A stretch of 64,000 bases of DNA, taken from positions 620,001 through 684,000 of the forward strand of contig NZ_CP084472.1 of the NCBI RefSeq assembly GCF_020405225.1. The letters are read 5' to 3'. Made by a program: the position numbers and the translations under genes. This document shows positions 38,608 to 46,808 of this stretch, piece after piece. The stretch is from Natrinema sp. DC36. GTDB taxonomy: Archaea; Halobacteriota; Halobacteria; Halobacteriales; Natrialbaceae. Numbering within the stretch: position 1 is the stretch's first letter; each line of letters begins with the position of its first letter. The notes beneath the pieces were generated by a model. The model was not told the DNA's origin, ran no database searches, and saw only the letters and a program-made list of their open reading frames with translations.

Positions 38608-39912
38608 TTAGCTTGCCCCTCCGTTCCGAATGACATCTCCAACAGTAATCGTCACGTCAACCGTGTCAATCACGTCAACAATGTCGAGTGCGATATCGAG
38701 ATCGACCTGATTGTCTCCCCCTTCAGACACCCCAACATCGAAATTATCGAGAAGGGCATCGTCCTCCATCTCACTGTAAGAACTGTCGTGAGATTCTCCG
38801 AGAGACTTCTGGTTGGTGAGAGTGTTCGCTTCACCCACGTATCCCTGGCTAATCTGGTGACTAATTTCAGTGGCCTCGTCCGTAATCTCGGAAGCAAAGA
38901 TACGCTCGAATCGAGGATCGGTGGAGGTAGTCATATCCTTGACAATCTTAATTCCACCTCCTTGGCGGAGAGTTAGAACTTGCTCATCGATGAGTGTGCC
39001 AAGCTCCGAATTGGTGTACTTCGTGTGAAGATCAGCAAATCCAGCAACAGTCTCATACGTCGTGCTATCACCCAGATCCTTGGACGCCTGCTTCCCAACA
39101 ACTGCACCAACTGTCCGAACCATGTTCTCGTTCGCAGCATCGAGGTACGCTCGAGACGGTGCGATAGCGATCAGACGACGGTCGTCATACGAATTCGTGT
39201 ACGTTGCGGAATCAACCTCTGGATTGAGACCGAACGCACCGTGCATGAAGCCGAAATCGTTTGCATAGTCGCTAAGTTGCGTTCCAAGCTCGCCAACGAT
39301 CTGGTTATTTTCGGTACAAACACCTACTTGACGTGGAACTTTGCTCACAACACCCCGAATTGCCTCGTTGTAGCTACCGTGGGTGTACGTAATTTCATAC
39401 GTGGAAGACTCATCAGCCTCCCACTCACCAGTGTTCGGGTTCAGGTTAATCGTGTTTGCATCGGTCGGGCTCGCAATATCCTCCCCCTCCTCACGAACGA
39501 TGTTTACCGTAACCGACGCACCTTCCGTAGTATCCTGGGCCGTAATCTCGTGATTCGGCTGGACAGTCGGATCGAGTGCTGGAACGTTCGAAAAAGTTCC
39601 AGACGAAACCGTGTCAAACGTTTCAGTTTCTTCAGTCTCGCTGACGGGACACGCATATACCGTCGAGGTGTCGTTGCCAAATGCAAGCTTCACCTGTTCA
39701 GTAAGCTCGGATGTTTCACCGAACTGTGTTTCCGCGTCAGAAGACGAGTTAATACTAATGGTTTCACCAGTCGTGGCTTCACCATTATCAGTATCCATCA
39801 CACCAACGAGTCCAGCGGTGTTAGAGAACGCAGCACTAATCGCAATCGTGCCACCACTCCGAACCGTAACTCGAGCAGATGGAATGTCAGTGTTTCCGTA
39901 AGTAATTGCCAT
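38608..39912 (-). CDS. Contractile tail sheath protein
   Basis: 434 residues. N terminus MAITYGNTDIPSARVTVRSGG and C-terminal half (LRQGGGIKIVKDMTTSTD, RIFASEITDEATEISHQIS, VDVIDTVDVTITVGDVI) match the conserved sheath core, in which C-terminal strands interlock neighbouring subunits. The variable surface domain lies at about 100-200. Its presence makes the virus a myovirus-type with contractile tail. Confidence 0.9.
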   Translation of the reverse strand: MAITYGNTDIPSARVTVRSGGTIAISAAFSNTAGLVGVMDTDNGEATTGETISINSSSDAETQFGETSELTEQVKLAFGNDTSTVYACPVSETEETETFDTVSSGTFSNVPALDPTVQPNHEITAQDTTEGASVTVNIVREEGEDIASPTDANTINLNPNTGEWEADESSTYEITYTHGSYNEAIRGVVSKVPRQVGVCTENNQIVGELGTQLSDYANDFGFMHGAFGLNPEVDSATYTNSYDDRRLIAIAPSRAYLDAANENMVRTVGAVVGKQASKDLGDSTTYETVAGFADLHTKYTNSELGTLIDEQVLTLRQGGGIKIVKDMTTSTDPRFERIFASEITDEATEISHQISQGYVGEANTLTNQKSLGESHDSSYSEMEDDALLDNFDVGVSEGGDNQVDLDIALDIVDVIDTVDVTITVGDVIRNGGAS

Positions 39913-39933
39913 ATTTTTGTTACCTTGGTATAT

Positions 39934-40458
39934 TTAACTAATAGTTCTTTGAACACTATCAATCGACTCAACGTCTTTGACGTGTTCCTTCGTGTATCCA
40001 ATCCGAATAATCAGATTATCACCACGAACAGTGGGCGACCCATCGGTGTTATCCTCAGAATTCGAGTCGAGAACCTTGACCCACTTTACGTCCGTATGAA
40101 TGTCAGTCTCGTCCCACGCTGGATGTTCATATTTCTCGAAATACGAATGGACAGCCTCGTACACATCTTCTCGAAGGTTCTCGTCCATTCCTTGAATCAT
40201 CACCCCGAACGACCCCTCGTGAACATTGGTATAAATTTCCTGAATAACGTCTCCGTTAGAATCACGGACAAGATCAGATGGAGCACCACTACCCTCGTTC
40301 ATCCGAACCTTTCGATGGTCATCGGAGTGGATAATCGCGGGATAGTCTTCCTCTTCGTTCGGCTCTTCTTCCCCGATGTTATCTGGGTCAACAAGACCGT
40401 TAGATGCAACTTCTAACCCGTCATAGAATGCCGTACGAATATTGCGCCTTGTTGCCAT
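39934..40458 (-). CDS. Tail completion / terminator-like protein
   Basis: 174 residues. N terminus MATRRNIRTAFYDGLEVAS and the alternating strands (GSFGVMIQGMDENLREDV, VRGDNLIIRIGYTKEHV) fit proteins that cap the tail end next to the sheath gene. One-base overlap with the gp10-like gene upstream. Assignment rests mainly on gene order. Confidence 0.6.
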   Translation of the reverse strand: MATRRNIRTAFYDGLEVASNGLVDPDNIGEEEPNEEEDYPAIIHSDDHRKVRMNEGSGAPSDLVRDSNGDVIQEIYTNVHEGSFGVMIQGMDENLREDVYEAVHSYFEKYEHPAWDETDIHTDVKWVKVLDSNSEDNTDGSPTVRGDNLIIRIGYTKEHVKDVESIDSVQRTIS

Positions 40459-41033
40459 TATCGGAAGGTCTTCTTCACCGCACTACGGACTGCGCGTTTG
40501 AGATTTAGTTCATGTTTGAACCACGCTGGACGAAGGAACGGGTGTGCATACGTCCCCAGTTTCACAATCGTTTCAGATATCTTCCGTGCCGACGCCCAGA
40601 TATTATCCGTCTCAATTGGCTTCGTCTTGATCCATTCGAGAATACTACCCATCAGTTCACTCGGACTCACATCGGGAGAATCATACGGGTAGCCTGGGGG
40701 ATGTTCGTGGGGTTTACCAGTGAGAACTGACGTTGGCCCCTTCTCATCACTACGAGCGCCAGTACCAAATTCTACGAACGGTGCATACGGAGCAATCTTC
40801 TTATCTGTTCCAACGGAGAACATCATTTCACCCACACGCTGTTCGGTTTTTACACCATGAGAGCGGAGTGAAGCAGTAATACCACCACGCCAATATGCAT
40901 CATCAGCAACGTGGGCAACAGCAGTGTCGAGGAGCAGTTTCATTGCACCCTCGAGTTTGGACATGAGATTCTGGCGAAGATCCTTCTTCACGTACTCAAT
41001 GTCGCTAATCACACTACTGATATTATGTCCCAT
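40458..41033 (-). CDS. HK97 gp10-like neck protein
   Basis: 191 residues. KIAPYAPFVEFGTGARSD and YAHPFLRPAWFKH reproduce the Y-A-x-x-v-E-f-G-T and P-f-l-R-P-A motifs of the HK97 gp10 family, which joins head connector to tail. Order head closure - gp10-like - tail terminator is conserved in many phages. Confidence 0.85.
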   Translation of the reverse strand: MGHNISSVISDIEYVKKDLRQNLMSKLEGAMKLLLDTAVAHVADDAYWRGGITASLRSHGVKTEQRVGEMMFSVGTDKKIAPYAPFVEFGTGARSDEKGPTSVLTGKPHEHPPGYPYDSPDVSPSELMGSILEWIKTKPIETDNIWASARKISETIVKLGTYAHPFLRPAWFKHELNLKRAVRSAVKKTFR

Positions 41034-41431
41034 TATTGTCGCCTAATAAACGAAATGGTCCAGTAGTTTGGCTCTTCGTCGTCGGGAACACCAACGATCG
41101 TATCGACCTCGTACTCCACGCCGCCATGAACGATCCTGTCGTTACGCTCAACGGGTTCTTCGTAGTTGCCCGACCCATCCCCCTCAGCGATAATCAAACC
41201 GCCCAGATCGCCTCTGACGCGCTCACCAGCGACCTCAGATGTGGTGCGTTCCTCTGGATCAAACAACCACATATCCTCCGAGTATTCCGACGTGGTTTCA
41301 TCGGTCTGGTCGAGGCTGTTCTTCGTCTGACTAACAGACGTGAATGTCTTTGCAGTTGCTCGAGCAGAAATGATGCGGGTGATACCACCCAATGCACGAC
41401 CTCGAGAAAAGCCAGATGATCGCTGTGTCAT
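41033..41431 (-). CDS. Head closure protein-like
   Basis: 132 residues, ending as a small beta barrel (GGVEYEVDTIVGVPDDEEPNYW in part). Compact SPP1 gp16-type closure proteins have this size, position and a G-x-x-Y-x-V strand. Overlaps the gp10-like gene by one base. Confidence 0.6.
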   Translation of the reverse strand: MTQRSSGFSRGRALGGITRIISARATAKTFTSVSQTKNSLDQTDETTSEYSEDMWLFDPEERTTSEVAGERVRGDLGGLIIAEGDGSGNYEEPVERNDRIVHGGVEYEVDTIVGVPDDEEPNYWTISFIRRQ

Positions 41432-41434
41432 CTA

Positions 41435-41857
41435 TTACCCTATATATGAGGCTGTGTTGCTGAACGATGGTGACTCGCCACCATCAAAGTCCAGTTCGCT
41501 TTCCTCAATACCATCGTTCACTTCTCCAGACCACGAAATAATCTGCTGACTCGTTTCTGGATTAGCGTTAGAGAACGCCACTTGTTCATCACCAATACCA
41601 TACGAAGTGATATTGACGTTTTCGACGGCCTCTTTCGCCTTCATTGCAGTGAGAGCGACAAGGGCTTGCCCATACGCTACATCAGAGTACCACTTTTGAG
41701 AGTGGGTCTTCATGTAGAGAACACGCTTCGCATCATCGATGTTGCCAGACGCTTGAGCAGACGGCCATTCGTCAACCGAGTCGTTGTAACTCGTCTTGTC
41801 ACGGGCAGCCTCTTCAAGCTCTGCGTCAGACGTGATTGCGAAGTTGGGGAGGGGCAT
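41435..41857 (-). CDS. Head-tail adaptor-like protein
   Basis: 140 residues, helical first half (DAELEEAARDKTSYNDSVDEW quoted in part, MKTHSQKWYSDVAYGQALVAL). It is the first of the connector genes after the capsid gene, the place of gp6/gp15-type adaptors that bind under the portal. No sequence motif is decisive. Confidence 0.55.
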   Translation of the reverse strand: MPLPNFAITSDAELEEAARDKTSYNDSVDEWPSAQASGNIDDAKRVLYMKTHSQKWYSDVAYGQALVALTAMKAKEAVENVNITSYGIGDEQVAFSNANPETSQQIISWSGEVNDGIEESELDFDGGESPSFSNTASYIG

Positions 41858-41860
41858 ATG

Positions 41861-42037
41861 TTAGATGAACGCTATTACGGTATCTGCTATCTCATTTCCT
41901 TGAGCAACGAAGAAACCAAGAGCGATTAGAGATCCCTTTTCAAGTCGAGAAATACGAGCATCGTGCTCGTCAAGCCTTTCATCGGCTTGTTTGTCCCGAA
42001 ATGAGGGATCATATGATTCTTCAGTTGCCATTCCCAT
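41861..42037 (-). CDS. 58-residue protein with coiled coil and hydrophobic segment
   Basis: MGMATEESYDPSFRDKQADE... then RLDEHDARISRLEKG (coiled coil) and LIALGFFVAQGNEIADTVIA (hydrophobic). It fills the gap between capsid and adaptor genes: 8 bp from the former, 3 bp from the latter. The coiled coil plus a C-terminal hydrophobic part recalls XhlA-type lysis accessory proteins, but the place in the head cluster is odd for that. Confidence 0.6.
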   Translation of the reverse strand: MGMATEESYDPSFRDKQADERLDEHDARISRLEKGSLIALGFFVAQGNEIADTVIAFI

Positions 42038-42045
42038 TCACTCAA

Positions 42046-43086
42046 TTAGAATAGGCTCGACACATTGTCGATTCGAACGAGGTCCTTGGCGGTGTAATCG
42101 TATTGATCGACACGCTGCGTACCGAATCCGTATGCCTGCCCACCACGCCAGTAGTATTCGTACTCAATCTTCCCACCGTTCTTACGGATGGGTTCCTGAA
42201 CGAGCGTTGGTTCGGGCTGCTCGTAGGTCTGGAAGAAGTCGCCACCGTGGTCGGGGACCAGATACATCGTGTCGTCGGGGAACGGAATGTCGAAACTAAG
42301 CGAGTCGTCCGCTCCAGGCGCAGTCGTGAGCCCCATCTTTTCGGGAATTACGACAGCGTCATTGACGAGAGACTGGCCGACGTTCTGTGCGTCAGACCCA
42401 AGGTCAAGCCACTGGGACGACTGTCGAACGCCGCTGTTATTATCGATCTGGTTCCACTGCGCTCGAGTGGAGTGGTCCCACAGGACCATGTCCCACGCAT
42501 CATCAACGTATTCGCCACTCGTGTTGGAATACGCCTCCTGAACGATGAGGTTGGCAGGAACGCCATTGAGGTCCGTATCAACGTCATACGTCGATGCGTC
42601 AATGACGTTATCAGGATTGATGTTGTTGTCCATCCATTCAAAGACCCCAGGCTGAACCGAGGTACCCTCTTCGTCAGTAATGCCGAGGAGGAACTGGAGA
42701 TCGGCCTGAATGTCGAACGTCTCCATCAGAAGGTCCATCGAACGCTGAACCTTCTCTTCCGCACCGTCGATCTCGAGGTCTTCCGCGTCAACAGTGAGAC
42801 CGTGAGTCATGCGGGGGATTCGAACGTTTTCACCGACGTGTCGGACGATGTCAACGTTCCCGAGAACTTCACCGACCGAAGTATCGGTCGTTGGCATGTC
42901 GGATTCGGGGGATGCGTAAACACCGTCACCCTCCTCGACATACCGAGTACCGCGCTCCATTTCGGTCGTTGGTGCAAGTTCACGTCGAATACCGCGGCGA
43001 CTGCGGCCACGGCGCTCGAACATAAGATCCTCGTCGGGTTCGAGGAGAGTCTGTGCTTCTTCAGTCAGAAAGGAAGTAGTTGTCAT
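42046..43086 (-). CDS. Major capsid protein, HK97 fold
   Basis: 346 residues. Order of elements fits the HK97 fold: N-terminal arm (residues 1-50, rich in Arg at RRGRSRRGIRREL), E-loop region (GEVLGNVDIVRHVGENVRIPRM), spine helix (EEKVQRSMDLLMETFDIQADL), P-domain and A-domain strands (DTMYLVPDHGGDFFQTYEQ), and C-terminal strand (YDYTAKDLVRIDNV). Follows the decoration gene by 11 bp. It forms the icosahedral shell. Confidence 0.9.
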   Translation of the reverse strand: MTTTSFLTEEAQTLLEPDEDLMFERRGRSRRGIRRELAPTTEMERGTRYVEEGDGVYASPESDMPTTDTSVGEVLGNVDIVRHVGENVRIPRMTHGLTVDAEDLEIDGAEEKVQRSMDLLMETFDIQADLQFLLGITDEEGTSVQPGVFEWMDNNINPDNVIDASTYDVDTDLNGVPANLIVQEAYSNTSGEYVDDAWDMVLWDHSTRAQWNQIDNNSGVRQSSQWLDLGSDAQNVGQSLVNDAVVIPEKMGLTTAPGADDSLSFDIPFPDDTMYLVPDHGGDFFQTYEQPEPTLVQEPIRKNGGKIEYEYYWRGGQAYGFGTQRVDQYDYTAKDLVRIDNVSSLF

Positions 43087-43097
43087 TATAAGTTACC

Positions 43098-43679
43098 TCA
43101 GTTCTTCGCCTCAGAGAATAGAACAGTACGAACGACACCGTCGTAGTCCGTCACATTCTCGTTGTTCTGCTTTCCAGGTCGGTACGCCCGACCGATCGCA
43201 AGGAAGTTGCCATTCGCACGACTGAACGTCGTAGACGCGGCGTCGTCGTTCTCGTCGTTGGTGTACCCCTCCTCGACAATTCGGCCCGTCGAGGTAGGAG
43301 CGTCTGCATCGGATTCATCAACGATGCCGACGATATCACCATGTCCGATGTTCGGACTGGCTGTAATGCCCGCAGTGGCCTCTTCGATAGTACGAATCTT
43401 GACAACCGCCGAGTCCTCACTCGGATGGTATCGAACTCGGTCGTCAACGTCGTACGTCTCGTCAAAGGTGGTGCTACCGTGCTGAACGACGGTGTTATTA
43501 TAGGCCGAGAGGTACTCGGGGTCGTATAGCGCAAGACCCGTGTATTCCCCATCAGCAAAGGCAAATCGGGTAACACCCGCGCCTTCGTCAGTAACGAGCG
43601 TACCAGGGGCAATCTCCTCGTTGGCGACCCCGCTCTGAGACGCTCGATCCGCACTTTCGATGTAAAATTGAACTGCCAT
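43098..43679 (-). CDS. Capsid decoration / stabilisation protein candidate
   Basis: 193 residues. Start MAVQFYIESADRASQSGVAN and beta-barrel character (GTLVTDEGAGVTRFAFADG, IGHGDIVGIVDES) resemble head-decoration proteins placed just before major capsid genes. It would sit on capsomers and stiffen the head. It has its own copy of the type 2 late promoter (43717-43738), as expected for a product needed in capsid-like amounts. Confidence 0.7.
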   Translation of the reverse strand: MAVQFYIESADRASQSGVANEEIAPGTLVTDEGAGVTRFAFADGEYTGLALYDPEYLSAYNNTVVQHGSTTFDETYDVDDRVRYHPSEDSAVVKIRTIEEATAGITASPNIGHGDIVGIVDESDADAPTSTGRIVEEGYTNDENDDAASTTFSRANGNFLAIGRAYRPGKQNNENVTDYDGVVRTVLFSEAKN

Positions 43680-43716
43680 AGTTTTATCTAAGTTTCTGTT
43701 GTAGTATCTGCTTCTT

Positions 43717-43738
43717 ACTTAAAGTGTAATCTCGTATC
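43717..43738 (-). promoter_or_regulatory. Late promoter, type 2 copy A
   Basis: On the - strand ATACGAGATTACACTTTAAG lies inside a 22-base block (43717-43738) that recurs without change at 49729-49750. CTTTAAG is the likely TATA box; predicted start about 15 bases before the decoration gene ATG. Confidence 0.65.
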
Positions 43739-43755
43739 AAACACTTAAAGAACCG

Positions 43756-45135
43756 TTACGCCTTGTACCCACGTCCGACAGTACGACGGCCGTTGTAGGT
43801 CGTATCGACGTTTTCGTCAGTCGTTTCTTCACCGCTATCCGTTTCAATGCCCTTCGCATCGACATTGATCCCGTCGAGAACCTCTTCTCGGCGGTCGATC
43901 TCTTCACGGATATCCTCGAGAGAGTCTTCATCCCAATCGTCTCGGTCTGCTCCGAGATCCTCAAGGTCGTCGAGCGCCTCTTCACGCTCACCCTTGCGAT
44001 ACTCGGCAAACGAGTCTGCCATCTCTTCGATAGCGTCCTCGAGCGAGTCAGCGTCCTTGAACGCTTCTGGAACAGCGTCCTCTACCGCCTCGACAGTCTC
44101 ATCCTTCTCCTCATAGTCGTGGAGAACATCGTCAACAACTTCACACGGGCATTCGTCTTCATCAACTTCGAAGCCGTGCTCATCGAGGTCCTCCCGAATC
44201 TCGGTAACACTTTCAACAGCGGAATCACGCTCCTCTCGAAGATCGGCAACCGCGTCGAACTGTTCTGCGATACTATCAATCGTCATGTCGTCAAGATCAA
44301 CGGAAATGTCGAACTTGTTGTCGTCAGTCATTGTTTGAGTACATGGGGTACATTCTTCCTCGCTATCCCCATCTGTAGCGTCATCAGCATTAATCGGCGT
44401 CTCTCCAGTTTCCAAGACCACTTCGCCATGTGCGTCAGACGAATCGTGATCTAATCCGCAACCCTCAGACTGGTCGCCAGTCTGCGATTCGTGGGATCGG
44501 TCGTGGTTGATCCCACAACCCTCAGATCCACTACAGCGTCCACGTTTGACGCCAGCAATGTGGTCGCCATACATGTTGACCTGGAAACCATCAACGTCGT
44601 CGTCAGTCAAATCCCCAGTATCACCATCGTATTCGCCGTGAACACGATTGTAGAATCCGATCGAAACGTCCTGATTTTCCTCAACGAACCGCTTCGCATC
44701 ATCGTCGTTCGTCGGAACGTAGAGGTTTTCCTTTAGACGGTCTTCATCGTCGTCGTAACGCGGGTCTCGCCAGAATCCATGCACGTCAGCCGTGCGTTTC
44801 ACCATCCCCGTGTCGGGATGCTCGAGCGTGTACGGTGCGTTATCGAGCGACCACGCCATTTGACGAAGCTCGTCTGCGGGTTTCTTGTACACCTCAATCT
44901 CATCACCAACGAGGTACGGCTGCTTGATCGGACGTGCGACAGTCGCATCCTCGATCTTGTAGTACTCGTCGGTGTCAAACGCTTCTGCGTGAGGCGGTTC
45001 ATCAATCTCGACTACGGGAATCTCATTCCAGTCGAATGAAGCAGTCCCATCGTCGTCAACTGTAATCCCATCAACGTCACACGAGTCGTACGAGACCGTT
45101 GCAGCGTCGTGGGTGAAAATATAATCGTCAGTCAT
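43756..45135 (-). CDS. Prohead protease (DUF2213-like) fused to scaffold
   Basis: 459 residues. Residues about 75-205 hold the protease-like part (TLEHPDTGMVKRTADVHGFW, DVSIGFYNRVHGEYDGD, YGDHIAGVKRGRC); His and Ser in these segments are candidate catalytic residues. Residues 270-459 are an acidic coiled-coil-rich scaffold. Between them are two repeats of SEGCG-[IL]-x-HD type. An in-frame ATG at 44331 (MTDDNKFDISVD, echoing the N terminus MTDDYIF) could start a separate 191-residue scaffold, as in lambda C/Nu3. It shapes the prohead and then matures it. Confidence 0.75.
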   Translation of the reverse strand: MTDDYIFTHDAATVSYDSCDVDGITVDDDGTASFDWNEIPVVEIDEPPHAEAFDTDEYYKIEDATVARPIKQPYLVGDEIEVYKKPADELRQMAWSLDNAPYTLEHPDTGMVKRTADVHGFWRDPRYDDDEDRLKENLYVPTNDDDAKRFVEENQDVSIGFYNRVHGEYDGDTGDLTDDDVDGFQVNMYGDHIAGVKRGRCSGSEGCGINHDRSHESQTGDQSEGCGLDHDSSDAHGEVVLETGETPINADDATDGDSEEECTPCTQTMTDDNKFDISVDLDDMTIDSIAEQFDAVADLREERDSAVESVTEIREDLDEHGFEVDEDECPCEVVDDVLHDYEEKDETVEAVEDAVPEAFKDADSLEDAIEEMADSFAEYRKGEREEALDDLEDLGADRDDWDEDSLEDIREEIDRREEVLDGINVDAKGIETDSGEETTDENVDTTYNGRRTVGRGYKA

Positions 45136-45137
45136 AA

Positions 45138-46799
45138 TTAGTCCATCTTTGCAACCACTCTCTCAGCAATTGCGTCGAGAATATCATCATTCATTTCACT
45201 GTCTGTAGACGGATCTTCAGAGGCGGTGGTTTGGCCTTGTTCCATCCCACCACCGTTTTGCTGTTGTGTTGAACCATTGATTTCAGACCCTCCAGGCAAC
45301 GCCCCTTCAGTACCCATCTGGGCGATATTGAGCGTTTTGAGGAAGTCTTCTTCCTCCGTCGAGAATTCATCATTCCAGTCGATATCAGCCTCAGCCCATT
45401 CCTCTTTCAGAATGGAGCGAGCCTCCATCGGCGTCATAATGAATCCGTCAATAGCCGCTTTAAGCGTCTGCATCGTCCGACTCAGCGTTTCAGCCTGATC
45501 CAGATCGGAGAGTTTGAACAGTGGCCCCCAATCGATCTCGAATTCGGCTTTATATCCGTATGAATCCGTCCGTCCGTCGATCATACGGTAATACCGCTGA
45601 ATAAATTCCTTCAGATCCTCGTCCATGATGGACTGTCGAATGCGCTGGACCTGATTGAAATAGTTCTTAATGTCCGTCTCGGATCCGCTCACAACACCGC
45701 TCTGAGTGCCGAAGAGAACGGACTTGGTCATCTCCATCGACGCACAGACCTGATCGAACAGTACGTCGAAATACTCCCTCGGCTGTAGTTGCCCGTCAGT
45801 CTGGAAATCGTCTATCTCATACCCATGCGGAGTGAGCAACTCGCCTTTCGCATTAAGGTTCTGAAGTTGCTCCTCAGCGTTCTCCCGATCTTCTTCATCG
45901 GCGTCTTCGGGAAGCGCAACATGGTATAGCTTCGCTGCATATCGGAACAGCGTCTGCATGATCGACCAGTTGCCCTTTTTAATTCCTTTAAGAATGTGGT
46001 AGACGGTGACAAGTACCGAGTCGCCCTCGAAATTGCCGAGAGTGTCTTGGTCGAGATCACTGTCTACCTCTGTATTCCACGTGTAATGGAAGCATCTGTT
46101 TGCGTGAATGAAGTTTACGTCTTCAGCACCGCGGGCATTATCTTGTCCAACGATGTATCCGAGTGGTTCTTTATAAGTCCCCGAAGTCGGATCCATGTCC
46201 ACAACCATCCCCGTCTCTCGAATCTCGTAATCATCACTGTCATACGGTATTTGAGAGGCGAGTTCGCCAGTTGGCGGAGAAGTGCCACCGTGGTATTTGG
46301 ACATGTCATCCAGCGTAAGACACTGGAGCTTCTTAATGTTCTTTACAGACACATCTTCATCGAGGGGATCCTCGTAAACACCGTCCGAATCGTCTTCAAG
46401 GACCATGAACAGCAGAGAGAAGCCGTCCCGCCTCGCCTTCATCTGAGCTTGTTTATACTTCGGTACAAACTCAGTGTCCTCGTAAATTTCCTCCACATCA
46501 TTAAGTCTCTTTGATGTGTTGTCGCTTGCCGTTCGCTTCACCTCAAACCCGTTCTTAAACGAGTCTTTGATCGGTTTATCAACAAGCGTCTTTGCAAACG
46601 ATGTCCGATAGAGCCACCGAACGTCATTAATGTGGGGATCGGACATAAGCTTCCGAGGATCAACCTCGTCAGACGAGTCACCGTCGTGAGTGTCAATCCC
46701 CTTGGTCGCTCGAGCCCCAGATTCCGAATACGTCGTTGTAGAGGTTCGGGACGTAGTCCCGTCGTACGATTCTTGAGTAGAGTCAGTTTCGAATGCCAT
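45138..46799 (-). CDS. Portal protein (DUF1073-type)
   Basis: 553 residues. SDPHINDVRWLYRTSFAKTLVDKPIKDSF (in part) is the typical portal N terminus; GFSLLFMVLEDD, the crown-stem region and SVLFGTQSGVVSGSETDIKNYF with QRIRQSIMDEDL near residue 370-400 match the DUF1073 family. The dodecameric portal is the DNA gate. Placed between terminase and protease, 2 bp before the latter. Confidence 0.9.
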   Translation of the reverse strand: MAFETDSTQESYDGTTSRTSTTTYSESGARATKGIDTHDGDSSDEVDPRKLMSDPHINDVRWLYRTSFAKTLVDKPIKDSFKNGFEVKRTASDNTSKRLNDVEEIYEDTEFVPKYKQAQMKARRDGFSLLFMVLEDDSDGVYEDPLDEDVSVKNIKKLQCLTLDDMSKYHGGTSPPTGELASQIPYDSDDYEIRETGMVVDMDPTSGTYKEPLGYIVGQDNARGAEDVNFIHANRCFHYTWNTEVDSDLDQDTLGNFEGDSVLVTVYHILKGIKKGNWSIMQTLFRYAAKLYHVALPEDADEEDRENAEEQLQNLNAKGELLTPHGYEIDDFQTDGQLQPREYFDVLFDQVCASMEMTKSVLFGTQSGVVSGSETDIKNYFNQVQRIRQSIMDEDLKEFIQRYYRMIDGRTDSYGYKAEFEIDWGPLFKLSDLDQAETLSRTMQTLKAAIDGFIMTPMEARSILKEEWAEADIDWNDEFSTEEEDFLKTLNIAQMGTEGALPGGSEINGSTQQQNGGGMEQGQTTASEDPSTDSEMNDDILDAIAERVVAKMD

Positions 46800-46808
46800 T
46801 TAAATCAC

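Noticed and set aside
38980-40416. 478-codon + strand frame across sheath and tail genes
   Set aside because: Arg/Asn/Val-rich mirror translation over genes with strong family evidence on the other strand.
42103-43146. 347-codon + strand frame antisense to the major capsid gene
   Set aside because: Complement of a well-supported capsid gene; no promoter and non-acidic product.
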